From CADEDH01 sp965262175 (GTDB lineage: Bacteria > Actinomycetota > Acidimicrobiia > Acidimicrobiales > SZUA-35): a DNA stretch of 64,000 nt. The notes below the pieces were generated by a model. That model did not search any database. It saw nothing but the letters and a program-made list of their open reading frames with translations, and had not been told where the DNA came from. The stretch lies in assembly GCA_965262175.1 (NCBI GenBank), contig CBDHES010000002.1:186001-250000 (forward strand). Direction: 5' to 3'. Positions within the stretch are counted from its first letter, which is position 1. The number at the start of each line of letters is the position of its first letter. Shown here in pieces: positions 57,315 to 64,000 of this stretch. The position numbers and the translations under genes were made by a program.

Positions 57315-58326
57315 CCTCCTCGACCCACCGTCGACCCCCGGGCCCGATCACGGCGGGGCGACCCCGACCCTGTTCGCCAGCGAACCGTGGCGTCAGGCGG
57401 TCGCCCAGACGTTCGACCTCGAGATCCGGGAGCTGAGCCCGGCCTGCCAGCCCGACGGCCTCGGCTACTACTCGCTGGTCTCCGACCTGCGGGGTGACCG
57501 GGTCGTGGCCACCCCGTTCAGCGACTTCTGCGACCCGATGCTGAGCGCCGACGGGTGGCGCGAATTCGCCGACCACCTGAAGCGGTACGAGGTCCCGGTC
57601 GTCGTCCGGCCCTTCACCCACCGGCCGGCGATCGACGACCCGACCTTCGAGCGTCGCCGCGAGCTGCTGTGGCACGGCATCGACCTCGGCGGCGGGTTCG
57701 AGGGTATGTGGGACGGGCTGAAGACCAAGCTCCGGACCTCGGTCCGGCGGGCGCCCAAGGAGGGCATCACGTTCCGCCTCTCGTCGGACCGAGCCGATCT
57801 GGCCCGCTTCCACGACCTCCACGTCGAGCTCCGCAAGTCGAAGTACCGGCTCCTGGCCCAGCCCTTCGACTTCTTCGCCAACCTCCACGACGGCTTCGGT
57901 GACGATCTGGCGGTGCTCCTCGCCCTCGACGCCGACGGCGACCCGGTGGCCGGGATGGTCTTCCTGGCGTGGGACGGCGTCTGGTACTACAAGTTCAGCG
58001 CCTCGGTCGCCCGACCCCGCCGCTACCGCCCCAACGCTGCGCTCCTGGTCGAAGGGTGTCGGGCCGGAGCAGAGCGGGGCCTGGGTCTCGTCGACCTCGG
58101 CCGTAGCGACATCGACCAGACCGGCCTGGTCGACTTCAAACGACAGTTCGCCTCCACCGAGCGGACCCTCACCACCCTGCATTGGCGTCCCGACGACCAC
58201 CGCGACCCTCGAGGTGAGGCGGCGGGCGCCACACTGGGGCGGATGACCGAACTACTCACGGACCCCGACGTGCCGAACCGGGTGACGGCCGAGGCCGGGG
58301 GCGAGCTGTACCGATTCTTCGCCTGA
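57301..58326 (+). CDS. FemAB/GNAT-like acyl or aminoacyl transferase of the polysaccharide operon
   Basis: The 341-residue protein overlaps the upstream glycosyltransferase by 14 bp. It has the double-GNAT (Acetyltransf_6/FemAB-like) pattern: SLVSDLRGDRVVATPFSDFC, GMWDGLKTKLRTSVRRAPKE and ARFHDLHVELRKSKYRLLAQ. Further markers are VLLALDADGDPVAGMVFLAW and LVEGCRAGAERGLGLVDLGR followed by GLVDFKRQF, all typical of polysaccharide-locus 'GNAT family' proteins. It may N-acylate the amino sugar produced by the DegT enzyme, or decorate the repeat unit. It is the last gene of the operon; the next gene is convergent. Confidence 0.8.
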   Translation: MTALDLLDPPSTPGPDHGGATPTLFASEPWRQAVAQTFDLEIRELSPACQPDGLGYYSLVSDLRGDRVVATPFSDFCDPMLSADGWREFADHLKRYEVPVVVRPFTHRPAIDDPTFERRRELLWHGIDLGGGFEGMWDGLKTKLRTSVRRAPKEGITFRLSSDRADLARFHDLHVELRKSKYRLLAQPFDFFANLHDGFGDDLAVLLALDADGDPVAGMVFLAWDGVWYYKFSASVARPRRYRPNAALLVEGCRAGAERGLGLVDLGRSDIDQTGLVDFKRQFASTERTLTTLHWRPDDHRDPRGEAAGATLGRMTELLTDPDVPNRVTAEAGGELYRFFA

Positions 58327-58355
58327 CCTTCGTTCGCCTGACCTTCTCTGCCTGA

Positions 58356-59252
58356 CTAGTCGCCGAGGCGCTCCCAGGTCCGGTCGGCGACGTGGCCCTG
58401 GACCTCGGCGACGTAGGTCGTGGCGCCGTCGTCCCACCAGTTGCCGGAGAACCAGGCCCCGACGCAACCCCACTCGTCGCCGGTGGTGTAGCCCTGGTCG
58501 GCCAGCCAGGTGAACGATCCCTCGTAGCACGCTCTGAGCCAGGCCATGGCGTAGTCGACACCGAACGCCGTCGACGTCGAGCTGAGGGGATAGGTGAACT
58601 GGTGGACGGTGCCCTTGACCTGGAGCAGGCCGTAGCTCTGGGCGCAGGGAGCCGTCAGGTCGAGGAGGCTGCACAACGCACCGTCGGTGGTCGAGTCGCC
58701 GGCGGTCGACATCCGCCACGAGCTCTCGGTGTACGCCCGGGCCATGGTGATGTCGAGATCGAAGCCCCACTTGCAGGCCCCCCAGCGGAGGATCTCCTCG
58801 GTCGTCCCCACGAAGTCGCCGGTGATACGGGGCAGGAGGCGGGCGTTCCACACCTCGTCGGCCCCATCGATGATCAACGCCGGCGGGACCTCGACCACGG
58901 TGGTGTTGGCGGCCGTGTTCGCCGGAACGACCTCAGGGCGTGGTTCGGCGGCCACCTCCTCGGCGCAGGTGGCGCCGTCGGGGAGCACCCCACCCGGTCC
59001 GACGGTCGGGAACCGGGGCGGGCCGACCGTCGTGTCGGTCGCATCGGGCGGATCACCGCCGCCGACCACCTCGCCGCTGCCCGGGACGGTCGAGGGGTCG
59101 TCGCCCCCGGCGGCCCCATCGGCGTCGCCGTCGGGCTCGGCGACCGTGGTCGGCTCGTCGGCCGGCGACGGCTCGGCCGAGTCGTCGAGCGTCCCGTCGG
59201 CGCCACAGGCCGCCACCAGCAGCAGCACCGTCGCTGCGATCGAAGCTCGCAT
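58356..59252 (-). CDS. Lipoprotein with lysozyme/transglycosylase-like domain
   Basis: The 298-residue protein has a lipoprotein signal (ATVLLLVAAC, lipobox Cys about 16), a disordered Asp/Gly/Pro/Thr-rich spacer to about residue 90 and a C-terminal domain. The domain begins GDFVGTTEEILRWGACKWGF and includes ARAYTESSWRMSTAGD (candidate catalytic Glu), SYGLLQVKGTVH (the G-L-x-Q transglycosylase motif) and AMAWLRACYEG. This order is that of the lysozyme-like fold. It probably cleaves or binds peptidoglycan outside the cell, beside an exopolysaccharide operon. Four cysteines in the domain may form disulfides. Confidence 0.75.
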   Translation of the reverse strand: MRASIAATVLLLVAACGADGTLDDSAEPSPADEPTTVAEPDGDADGAAGGDDPSTVPGSGEVVGGGDPPDATDTTVGPPRFPTVGPGGVLPDGATCAEEVAAEPRPEVVPANTAANTTVVEVPPALIIDGADEVWNARLLPRITGDFVGTTEEILRWGACKWGFDLDITMARAYTESSWRMSTAGDSTTDGALCSLLDLTAPCAQSYGLLQVKGTVHQFTYPLSSTSTAFGVDYAMAWLRACYEGSFTWLADQGYTTGDEWGCVGAWFSGNWWDDGATTYVAEVQGHVADRTWERLGD

Positions 59253-59255
59253 CCC

Positions 59256-59993
59256 CTACCGCTGCCGATCGGCCCGGAGCGCAGCCAGGGCCGACCGGTG
59301 CTCGGCGCTGGCCAGGGAGGCACGGTGGCCGGCTTCGACCTGGGCGACGTCGATCGTGCCGGCCGCGAGGCCATTGATGGCCGCCTTGGTGGCCGCGACC
59401 GCCCCCGGGGCCAAGGCAGCCACCGCCGAGGCGATCTCATCGACCCGAGCGTCGAGCTCGGCCTCGGGAACCACCTCGGTCAGGTAGCCCATCCGGAGCA
59501 GCTCGTCGGTCTCCACCGGGAGCCCGGTGCAGAAGATCCGGGTGGTCGCCCCGGGCCCGATCCGATCGACGAACCGCCGGAGACCGGTGCCGTAGTACTG
59601 GATGCCGAGCTTGGCGGCCGGCATCAGCAGGTGGATCCCGGACCCGGCGATCCGCAGGTCGCAGGCCAGTGCCAGGTCGGTCCCGCCGCCGTGGACGTTC
59701 CCCCCGATGGCGGCGATGACCGGCACCCGGACCGCCTCGATGCGGTCGCACAGGTCGCTGAACGACGCGTCGGTCCGGCCGCCCTCGGCCAGTGCGCCGA
59801 GATGGTACCCGGCGCAGAACGACGGGCCGTCGGCCCGCAGCACGACGACCCGGACACCGTCGTCGCCGTCGATGCGATCGCAGAGCGCCAGGAGCTCGAC
59901 GATGTCGTCGGGCTCGATCCGATTGCGCTTGTCGGGACGGCGAAGAGCGATCGTGGCCCGGGGGCCATCCACGTCGAGGGTCGGCACGGCCAT
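59256..59993 (-). CDS. Enoyl-CoA hydratase/isomerase family protein
   Basis: The start is ATG 59993 (MAVPTLDVDGPRATIALRRP). The 245-residue crotonase-fold protein has the oxyanion strands SFCAGYHLGAL and IGGNVHGGGTDLALACDLRI. PAAKLGIQYYGTGLRRFVDR follows, where the classical catalytic Glu is replaced by a Gly/Gln region, so it may be an isomerase-like or non-hydratase member. It lies 3 bp upstream of the lipoprotein gene and 145 bp from the divergent CoA-transferase gene. Acyl-CoA metabolism with that transferase is likely. Confidence 0.87.
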   Translation of the reverse strand: MAVPTLDVDGPRATIALRRPDKRNRIEPDDIVELLALCDRIDGDDGVRVVVLRADGPSFCAGYHLGALAEGGRTDASFSDLCDRIEAVRVPVIAAIGGNVHGGGTDLALACDLRIAGSGIHLLMPAAKLGIQYYGTGLRRFVDRIGPGATTRIFCTGLPVETDELLRMGYLTEVVPEAELDARVDEIASAVAALAPGAVAATKAAINGLAAGTIDVAQVEAGHRASLASAEHRSALAALRADRQR

Positions 59994-60138
59994 AGGAGTC
60001 CGAAGGTAGTACGTCCGAGGCCCGCCGACGGCGTTCCTCGATCCAGGGTTCGATCCTGTGACAAGGGTCACCTACTGTGGGCGGACCTGGCATCCTCGAC
60101 CGCGTCTGGCCGCCCCGCGCGGTCGCTGGAGGTTCACC

Positions 60139-62574
60139 GTGCTGTCGCCGTACCGCATCCTCGATCTGACCGACGACCGGGGTCACTTCGCCGGGTTCAT
60201 CCTCGCCCAGCTCGGTGCCGATGTCGTCGCGGTCGAGCCGCCGGGTGGGTCCCGGGCCCGCCATCGACCGCCGTTCGCCGGCGGGGTACCCGATCCCGAG
60301 CGAGCGCTCGGCCACTGGGCCTACAACCGAGGCAAGCGGTCGGTCGTCGTCGACACCCACGACGACCTGGAGCGCCTGGCCTCCGGGGCCGACGTGATCA
60401 TCGAGTGCGGTGCGATCGAGGTCGACCTCGACCGGCTCCGAGAGGCCAACCCCGACCTGATCACCGCCTCCCTCAGCCCGTTCGGCGGCGACGGCCCGAA
60501 GGCCCACTGGCTCGGCACCGACCTCGTCCTCAACGCCGCAGCGGGCGAGATGTCCCTCAACGGCTACCAGGACCGTCCCCCGGTGCGGATCACCGCACCC
60601 CAGATCTGGGTCAATGCCGGCGCCGAGGCGGCCTGCGCCGTATTGCTGGCCCTCACCGACCGAGCCCGCAACGGCGGTGGCCAGCACATCGACCTGTCGG
60701 CCCAGGAGGCGATGATGTTGACGGCGCAGGGTTGGCTGGCCCCTGCGCTGTGCGGAAATCCCCCCGCCCAACGGACCGGCGGTGGCTTGGAGCTCCTCGG
60801 CCAGGTCCGGTTCCGGTTCGTCTACGACTGCGCCGACGGCCACGTGACGGTGACCTTCCTCCCCGGCGTCCTCGTCGGGCCGTTCACCAACCGATTGCTG
60901 GCCTGGGCCAACGCCGAGGGCCACCTCGCCGACGAGCTCTGCGCCCTCGACTGGTCGACACTCCTGGAGAACCGGGAGCTGGACGAGGTGGCCGACATCA
61001 CCGAGCGCACCGCGGCCGGCGTCGCCGCGGCGTTGGCCGACCGGTCGAAGGCCGAGCTGTTCGCCCTGGCGCAGCGGGAGCGGCTGCTGCTGGTCCCGGT
61101 CGCCACGTCGGGTGACGTCCTGGCCAACGAGCACTTCCAGGCCCGCCGGTTCTGGGACGACGTCGAGGTCGACGGCGTCGGATCGGTCCGCTTCCCCGGT
61201 CCGTGGGCCCGGACCAGCACCGCCCCGCTCCGCCGGCTCGGGGCCCCACCCCGGCTCGGCCAGCACACGGCCGAGCTCCTCGCAGAAACGGGCCGGGCCG
61301 CTCCCCGTTCGGTGTCCCCCACCCCAACGACGGCCGGGACGTCCGGCGGGGACGGCGGTTCGGGACGGACCCGACCGCTCGACGGCATCCGGGTGGTCGA
61401 TCTGACCTGGGTGTACGCCGGACCGTTCGCCACCCGGATGATGGCCTACTACGGGGCCGAGGTGATCCGCCTCGAGTCCCAGACCCGCCCCGACCAGGTC
61501 CGCACCTCGGGCCTGGCCCGCGAGATGGGCGACGACGGCCCTGAGGCCAGCCAGCAGTGGCACTCGATCAACGCCGACAAGAAGAGCGTCCAGCTCAACC
61601 TCAAGGTGCCGGAGAGCCGACAGGTCGTGCTCGACCTGGCGGCCGAGGCCGACGTCGTCATCGACGCCTTCTCCCCCGGGGTGCTGGAGCGGATCGGCCT
61701 CGACCACCAGACCCTCCGGGAGGGCAACCCCGGCCTGATCGTGGTCTCGACCACGCTGTTCGGCCTCGACGGTCCGCTGTCGACCATCCCCGGCTTCGGC
61801 AACATGGCGGCGGCGATGGGCGGCTACTACGAGCTGACCGGGTGGCCCGACCGTCTCCCGGCCGGCCCGTTCCTGGCCTACACCGACGCCACGTCCCCCC
61901 GGCTGACGGCGGCGGTGATCCTCGCCGCCCTCGATCACCGGGCCCGGACCGGCGAGGGGATGACCATCGACTTCTCCCAGGCCGAGGGCGGGGTCCACTT
62001 CCTCACCGAGGCAATCCTCGATCAGGGGGTCAACGGGTACGGGCAGAGTCGACTGGGCAACGCCGACCGGTGGTCGGCTCCCCACGGCGTCTACCCGTGT
62101 GGCGACCCCGGCGACGACCGGTGGCTGGCGATCGCCTGCGAGACCGACGATCAATGGCGGCGACTGGCCACCGCCATCGGTCGTGACGATCTGACCGGCC
62201 TACCCCTCGACGAGCGACTGGACCGGGCCTGCGAGCTCGACGATGCCATCGCCGGCTGGACCGCCGGACGCGATCCCGGTGATCTCCAGACCGCCCTCCA
62301 AACGGCCGGTGTCCCGGCCCACCAGGTGCAGAACAGCCCCGAGGTGGTGGCCGACCCTCAGCTGCTCCACCGCGACCACTTCCATCAGGTCCCGCACGAG
62401 GTCTATGGGCACAGTTGGGCCGAGCACTACGGCTTCCGCCTCTCGCGGGCCGACGGCACCCCCCGCCGGGCCGGGCCCCAGTGGGGCGAGCACACCTATG
62501 AGGTCCTGACCGAGGTCCTCGGCTACGACGGCGACCGCATCGCCGAGCTGGCCGTCGCCGAGGCACTGGAGTAG
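60139..62574 (+). CDS. Tandem-duplicated class III CoA-transferase (CaiB/BaiF)
   Basis: GTG 60139 is preceded by GGAGG at 6 nt. The 811-residue product holds two family III CoA-transferase units. The first (about 1-395) has RILDLTDDRGHFAGFILAQL, LGADVVAVEPPGG and NRGKRSVVVD. The second (about 415-805) has GIRVVDLTWVYAGPFATRMM, INADKKSVQLNLK, DVVIDAFSPGVLERIGLD and GDDRWLAIACETDDQW. The catalytic Asp expected near 'NRGKRSV...L.A..G...ICN/D' is clearer in the second half, so the first may be structural. It transfers CoA between carboxylic acids. Such double-length forms occur in actinobacteria. The 3' end overlaps the convergent MFS gene by 52 bp. Confidence 0.87.
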   Translation: MLSPYRILDLTDDRGHFAGFILAQLGADVVAVEPPGGSRARHRPPFAGGVPDPERALGHWAYNRGKRSVVVDTHDDLERLASGADVIIECGAIEVDLDRLREANPDLITASLSPFGGDGPKAHWLGTDLVLNAAAGEMSLNGYQDRPPVRITAPQIWVNAGAEAACAVLLALTDRARNGGGQHIDLSAQEAMMLTAQGWLAPALCGNPPAQRTGGGLELLGQVRFRFVYDCADGHVTVTFLPGVLVGPFTNRLLAWANAEGHLADELCALDWSTLLENRELDEVADITERTAAGVAAALADRSKAELFALAQRERLLLVPVATSGDVLANEHFQARRFWDDVEVDGVGSVRFPGPWARTSTAPLRRLGAPPRLGQHTAELLAETGRAAPRSVSPTPTTAGTSGGDGGSGRTRPLDGIRVVDLTWVYAGPFATRMMAYYGAEVIRLESQTRPDQVRTSGLAREMGDDGPEASQQWHSINADKKSVQLNLKVPESRQVVLDLAAEADVVIDAFSPGVLERIGLDHQTLREGNPGLIVVSTTLFGLDGPLSTIPGFGNMAAAMGGYYELTGWPDRLPAGPFLAYTDATSPRLTAAVILAALDHRARTGEGMTIDFSQAEGGVHFLTEAILDQGVNGYGQSRLGNADRWSAPHGVYPCGDPGDDRWLAIACETDDQWRRLATAIGRDDLTGLPLDERLDRACELDDAIAGWTAGRDPGDLQTALQTAGVPAHQVQNSPEVVADPQLLHRDHFHQVPHEVYGHSWAEHYGFRLSRADGTPRRAGPQWGEHTYEVLTEVLGYDGDRIAELAVAEALE

Positions 62575-63851
62575 GACCCGCCGATCGACGGCTCACCGTC
62601 GATCCCGGTCCCGTCGGCCCACCGCTCATCGGCCCGGCCGGCGAACCGATAGATGGCGAGGCCGACGAGCGCCACCGCAGCCACGACCTGGAACGCGATG
62701 GCGTACTCGGCGGCGTCGCGGATCAGGCCGACGACGAACGGGCCGAGGCCGACGCCGAGAATCATCAGCAGGGACCCGAGCCCGTAGATCCGGGGATAGT
62801 CGCGGACCCCGTAGGCCTCGGCCAGGAGCAGGGGATGGAGCATCAGCAGATTGCCGATGGCCAGGCCGAACACGACGACGCCGGCCAGGATGGCGACCCG
62901 TCCCTCGGCGAGGGACAGCGCCACGATCCCCACGGTCTGCACGACGACCAGGGCCGAGGTCAGGGTTCGGAGCGAGATCCGGGTCGCCGCCACCCCGCCG
63001 GCCAGCCGGGCCATGACGCTGGTGGCCGAGACGACGAGGACGGCGAGGCTGGCGGTGTCGACGTCGACCTTCTCGCTGGTCAGGTTGAAGATGTGCTGGA
63101 GGGCGCCGACCTGGGCTCCCATGATGAGCACGTAGCCGGCCGACAGCAGCTTGAAGTACCGGGTCCGGATGGCCTCGGCGAAGGGCATGCCGGGGGCCGG
63201 CCCCTGGTCGTCGCCGTCGACCGGTTCCGCCCCGTCGGGTCGGAGTCCGAGGGCCTCGGGCCACGGCCGGACCAGCAACAGCGTGACCGGGACGACGCCC
63301 AGCCAGTAGGCGATCGCCAGCTCGGGGGCCAGCGCCACCAGCGACGAGCCGTCGATCAGCTGGGCGATCAGGGGGGTGACGGCGATTCCGCCGACCGACA
63401 GGCCGGTCGACGCGACGGCCAGCGCAACCGACCGCCGGGCGTGGAACCATCGGGTGACGAGGCTGGTCGCCGGTACCAGGCCGCACAGGGCGTAGCCGCC
63501 GGCGAAGACGGCGTAGACCACGAACATCTGCCATTCGGTCCGCACCAGGCCCAGGCCGTAGATGCCGGCGGCGGCGATGGTGGCGCCGACGACCATCACC
63601 GCCCGCACGTCGAACCGGCCGATCAGTCCCCCGGTGTAGTAGCCGGCGATGCCCGACACCACGAAGAAGAAGCCGGTGCCCGCACCGGCCGCGGCCACGC
63701 TGAACCCCTGCTCGTCGGTCAGGGCCTTCAGGTAGACGCCCTGGGAGTAGAAGGCGAATCCCGAGCCGGTGGTCAAGACGATGAACACCCCGGCCAGGAC
63801 CCACCAACCCCGAAACACGCCGGTTCGTCGGGTGGCCTCGATCGCTGTCAC
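62523..63851 (-). CDS. MFS transporter
   Basis: The 442-residue protein has 12 TM helices from GWWVLAGVFIVLTTGSGFAF. GYYTGGLIGRFDVRAVMVVG gives the loop 2-3 signature, and YALCGLVPATSLVTRWFHAR followed by RSVALAVASTGLSVGGIAVT is the MCT/OFA-like pattern. The central loop is acidic (DGAEPVDGDDQGPAPG). A Ser/Ala tail of about 30 residues at the C-terminus overlaps the CoA-transferase gene on the other strand. It probably imports or exports an organic acid linked to the adjacent CoA-transferase; this is inference from context. Confidence 0.88.
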   Translation of the reverse strand: MTAIEATRRTGVFRGWWVLAGVFIVLTTGSGFAFYSQGVYLKALTDEQGFSVAAAGAGTGFFFVVSGIAGYYTGGLIGRFDVRAVMVVGATIAAAGIYGLGLVRTEWQMFVVYAVFAGGYALCGLVPATSLVTRWFHARRSVALAVASTGLSVGGIAVTPLIAQLIDGSSLVALAPELAIAYWLGVVPVTLLLVRPWPEALGLRPDGAEPVDGDDQGPAPGMPFAEAIRTRYFKLLSAGYVLIMGAQVGALQHIFNLTSEKVDVDTASLAVLVVSATSVMARLAGGVAATRISLRTLTSALVVVQTVGIVALSLAEGRVAILAGVVVFGLAIGNLLMLHPLLLAEAYGVRDYPRIYGLGSLLMILGVGLGPFVVGLIRDAAEYAIAFQVVAAVALVGLAIYRFAGRADERWADGTGIDGEPSIGGSYSSASATASSAMRSPS

Positions 63852-63962
63852 GCACCGACCCTACGGACTCCGGCCCCGCGACGTGTAGTTCCTTCGTCAC
63901 CCCATCGGCGCCCCGGTGGCCTCGGACCAACGCACCGGTTAGCGTCGATCGACGGTGACCCC

Positions 63963-64000
63963 TTGAACGACGAATCCGCTCCCGACGCCCAACTCCCTGA
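63963..64000 (+). CDS. Possible start of a further gene (cut by the window end)
   Basis: From TTG 63963 the plus strand reads NDESAPDAQLP and remains open to the last base. No convincing ribosome-binding site is present and only 12 codons are visible. It is recorded because the orientation, divergent from the MFS gene, leaves a 111-bp promoter-sized gap. Confidence 0.2.
   Translation, partial: MNDESAPDAQLP

Noticed and set aside
60036..60060. T-arm-like sequence (CCAGG GTTCGAT CCTGT) suggesting a tRNA
   Set aside because: No matching acceptor stem, D-arm or anticodon arm could be placed upstream on either strand; the T-stem itself has a mismatch.
59437..62154. 905-codon minus-strand open frame
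   Set aside because: It is antisense to the CoA-transferase gene, whose motifs are unmistakable; no domain is visible on the minus strand.
1..64000. CRISPR arrays, insertion sequences, integrases, att sites or prophage genes
   Set aside because: No regularly spaced repeats, transposase motifs or phage proteins were found on reading both strands.

Overview
The DNA is very GC-rich (about 70% by eye), with strong G/C bias at third codon positions, frequent GTG starts and ATGA/GTGA stop-start overlaps. The gene content includes an F420-dependent luciferase-type oxidoreductase, a mycothiol-linked DsbA-fold enzyme (Rv2466c family), WXG100-like proteins with an EssC/EccC ATPase, a SARP-type regulator and a surface protein with RLLDTR modules. 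Together these point to an actinomycetote, plausibly of the class Acidimicrobiia; that placement is inference. No rRNA, tRNA, CRISPR array, insertion sequence or intact prophage was found.

Layout. 0-5.5 kb (minus strand): two glycosyltransferases, a UDP-xylose-synthase-like SDR, UDP-glucose dehydrogenase and a LytR-CpsA-Psr protein, so surface-glycan assembly. 5.5-7.5 kb: thiamine pyrophosphokinase, divergent from an acyl-CoA dehydrogenase. 7.6-10.4 kb: a gene graveyard (SDR, TauD and quinone-oxidoreductase remnants) around a small intact operon (coiled-coil protein, one-TM protein, TetR) preceded by two identical-format operators. 10.4-21.5 kb: mixed catabolic and envelope genes: a Tat-type metallo-beta-lactamase-fold lipoprotein, a secreted protein with repeated two-cysteine modules, ATP-grasp, Asp/Glu-racemase-fold, DUF4386-like, F420 enzyme, TetR with amidohydrolase, and a TetR divergent from a Rv2466c-family enzyme whose first active-site cysteine codon is TGA.

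21.6-31.2 kb: a compact type VII secretion-like locus. Two small helical proteins are followed by a 1400-residue three-ATPase EssC/EccC protein. The locus is flanked by three related actin/Hsp70-fold-like proteins, one translationally coupled to a membrane-anchored RLLDTR surface protein. No EccB, EccD, EccE or mycosin gene lies nearby. 31-48 kb: MFS and DUF418-like membrane proteins, HIT, enoyl-CoA hydratase, methyltransferases, a 1158-residue SARP/AAA regulator, cobT with yggT, a YCII protein, a glycolate oxidase operon glcDEF, a 28-residue membrane microprotein, a thioesterase and a PhyH dioxygenase.

48.4-58.3 kb: a tightly overlapping plus-strand exopolysaccharide operon: Gfo/Idh/MocA dehydrogenase, DegT aminotransferase, Wzz-like, MurJ/Wzx-like flippase, a Wzy-like polymerase fused to an initiating phosphoglycosyl transferase, a PssD/PssE-like glycosyltransferase and a FemAB/GNAT-like protein. 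58.3-64 kb: a lysozyme-fold lipoprotein, enoyl-CoA hydratase, a tandem-duplicated class III CoA-transferase and an MFS transporter.

The most notable observation is the probable selenoprotein at 20461-21099. An in-frame TGA sits exactly where the family has the first Cys of CPWC, the frame is open on both sides, and a bacterial SECIS-like hairpin with a GUU loop follows at the expected distance. Second are the type VII-like locus with its actin-like paralogs and the polymerase-PGT fusion.
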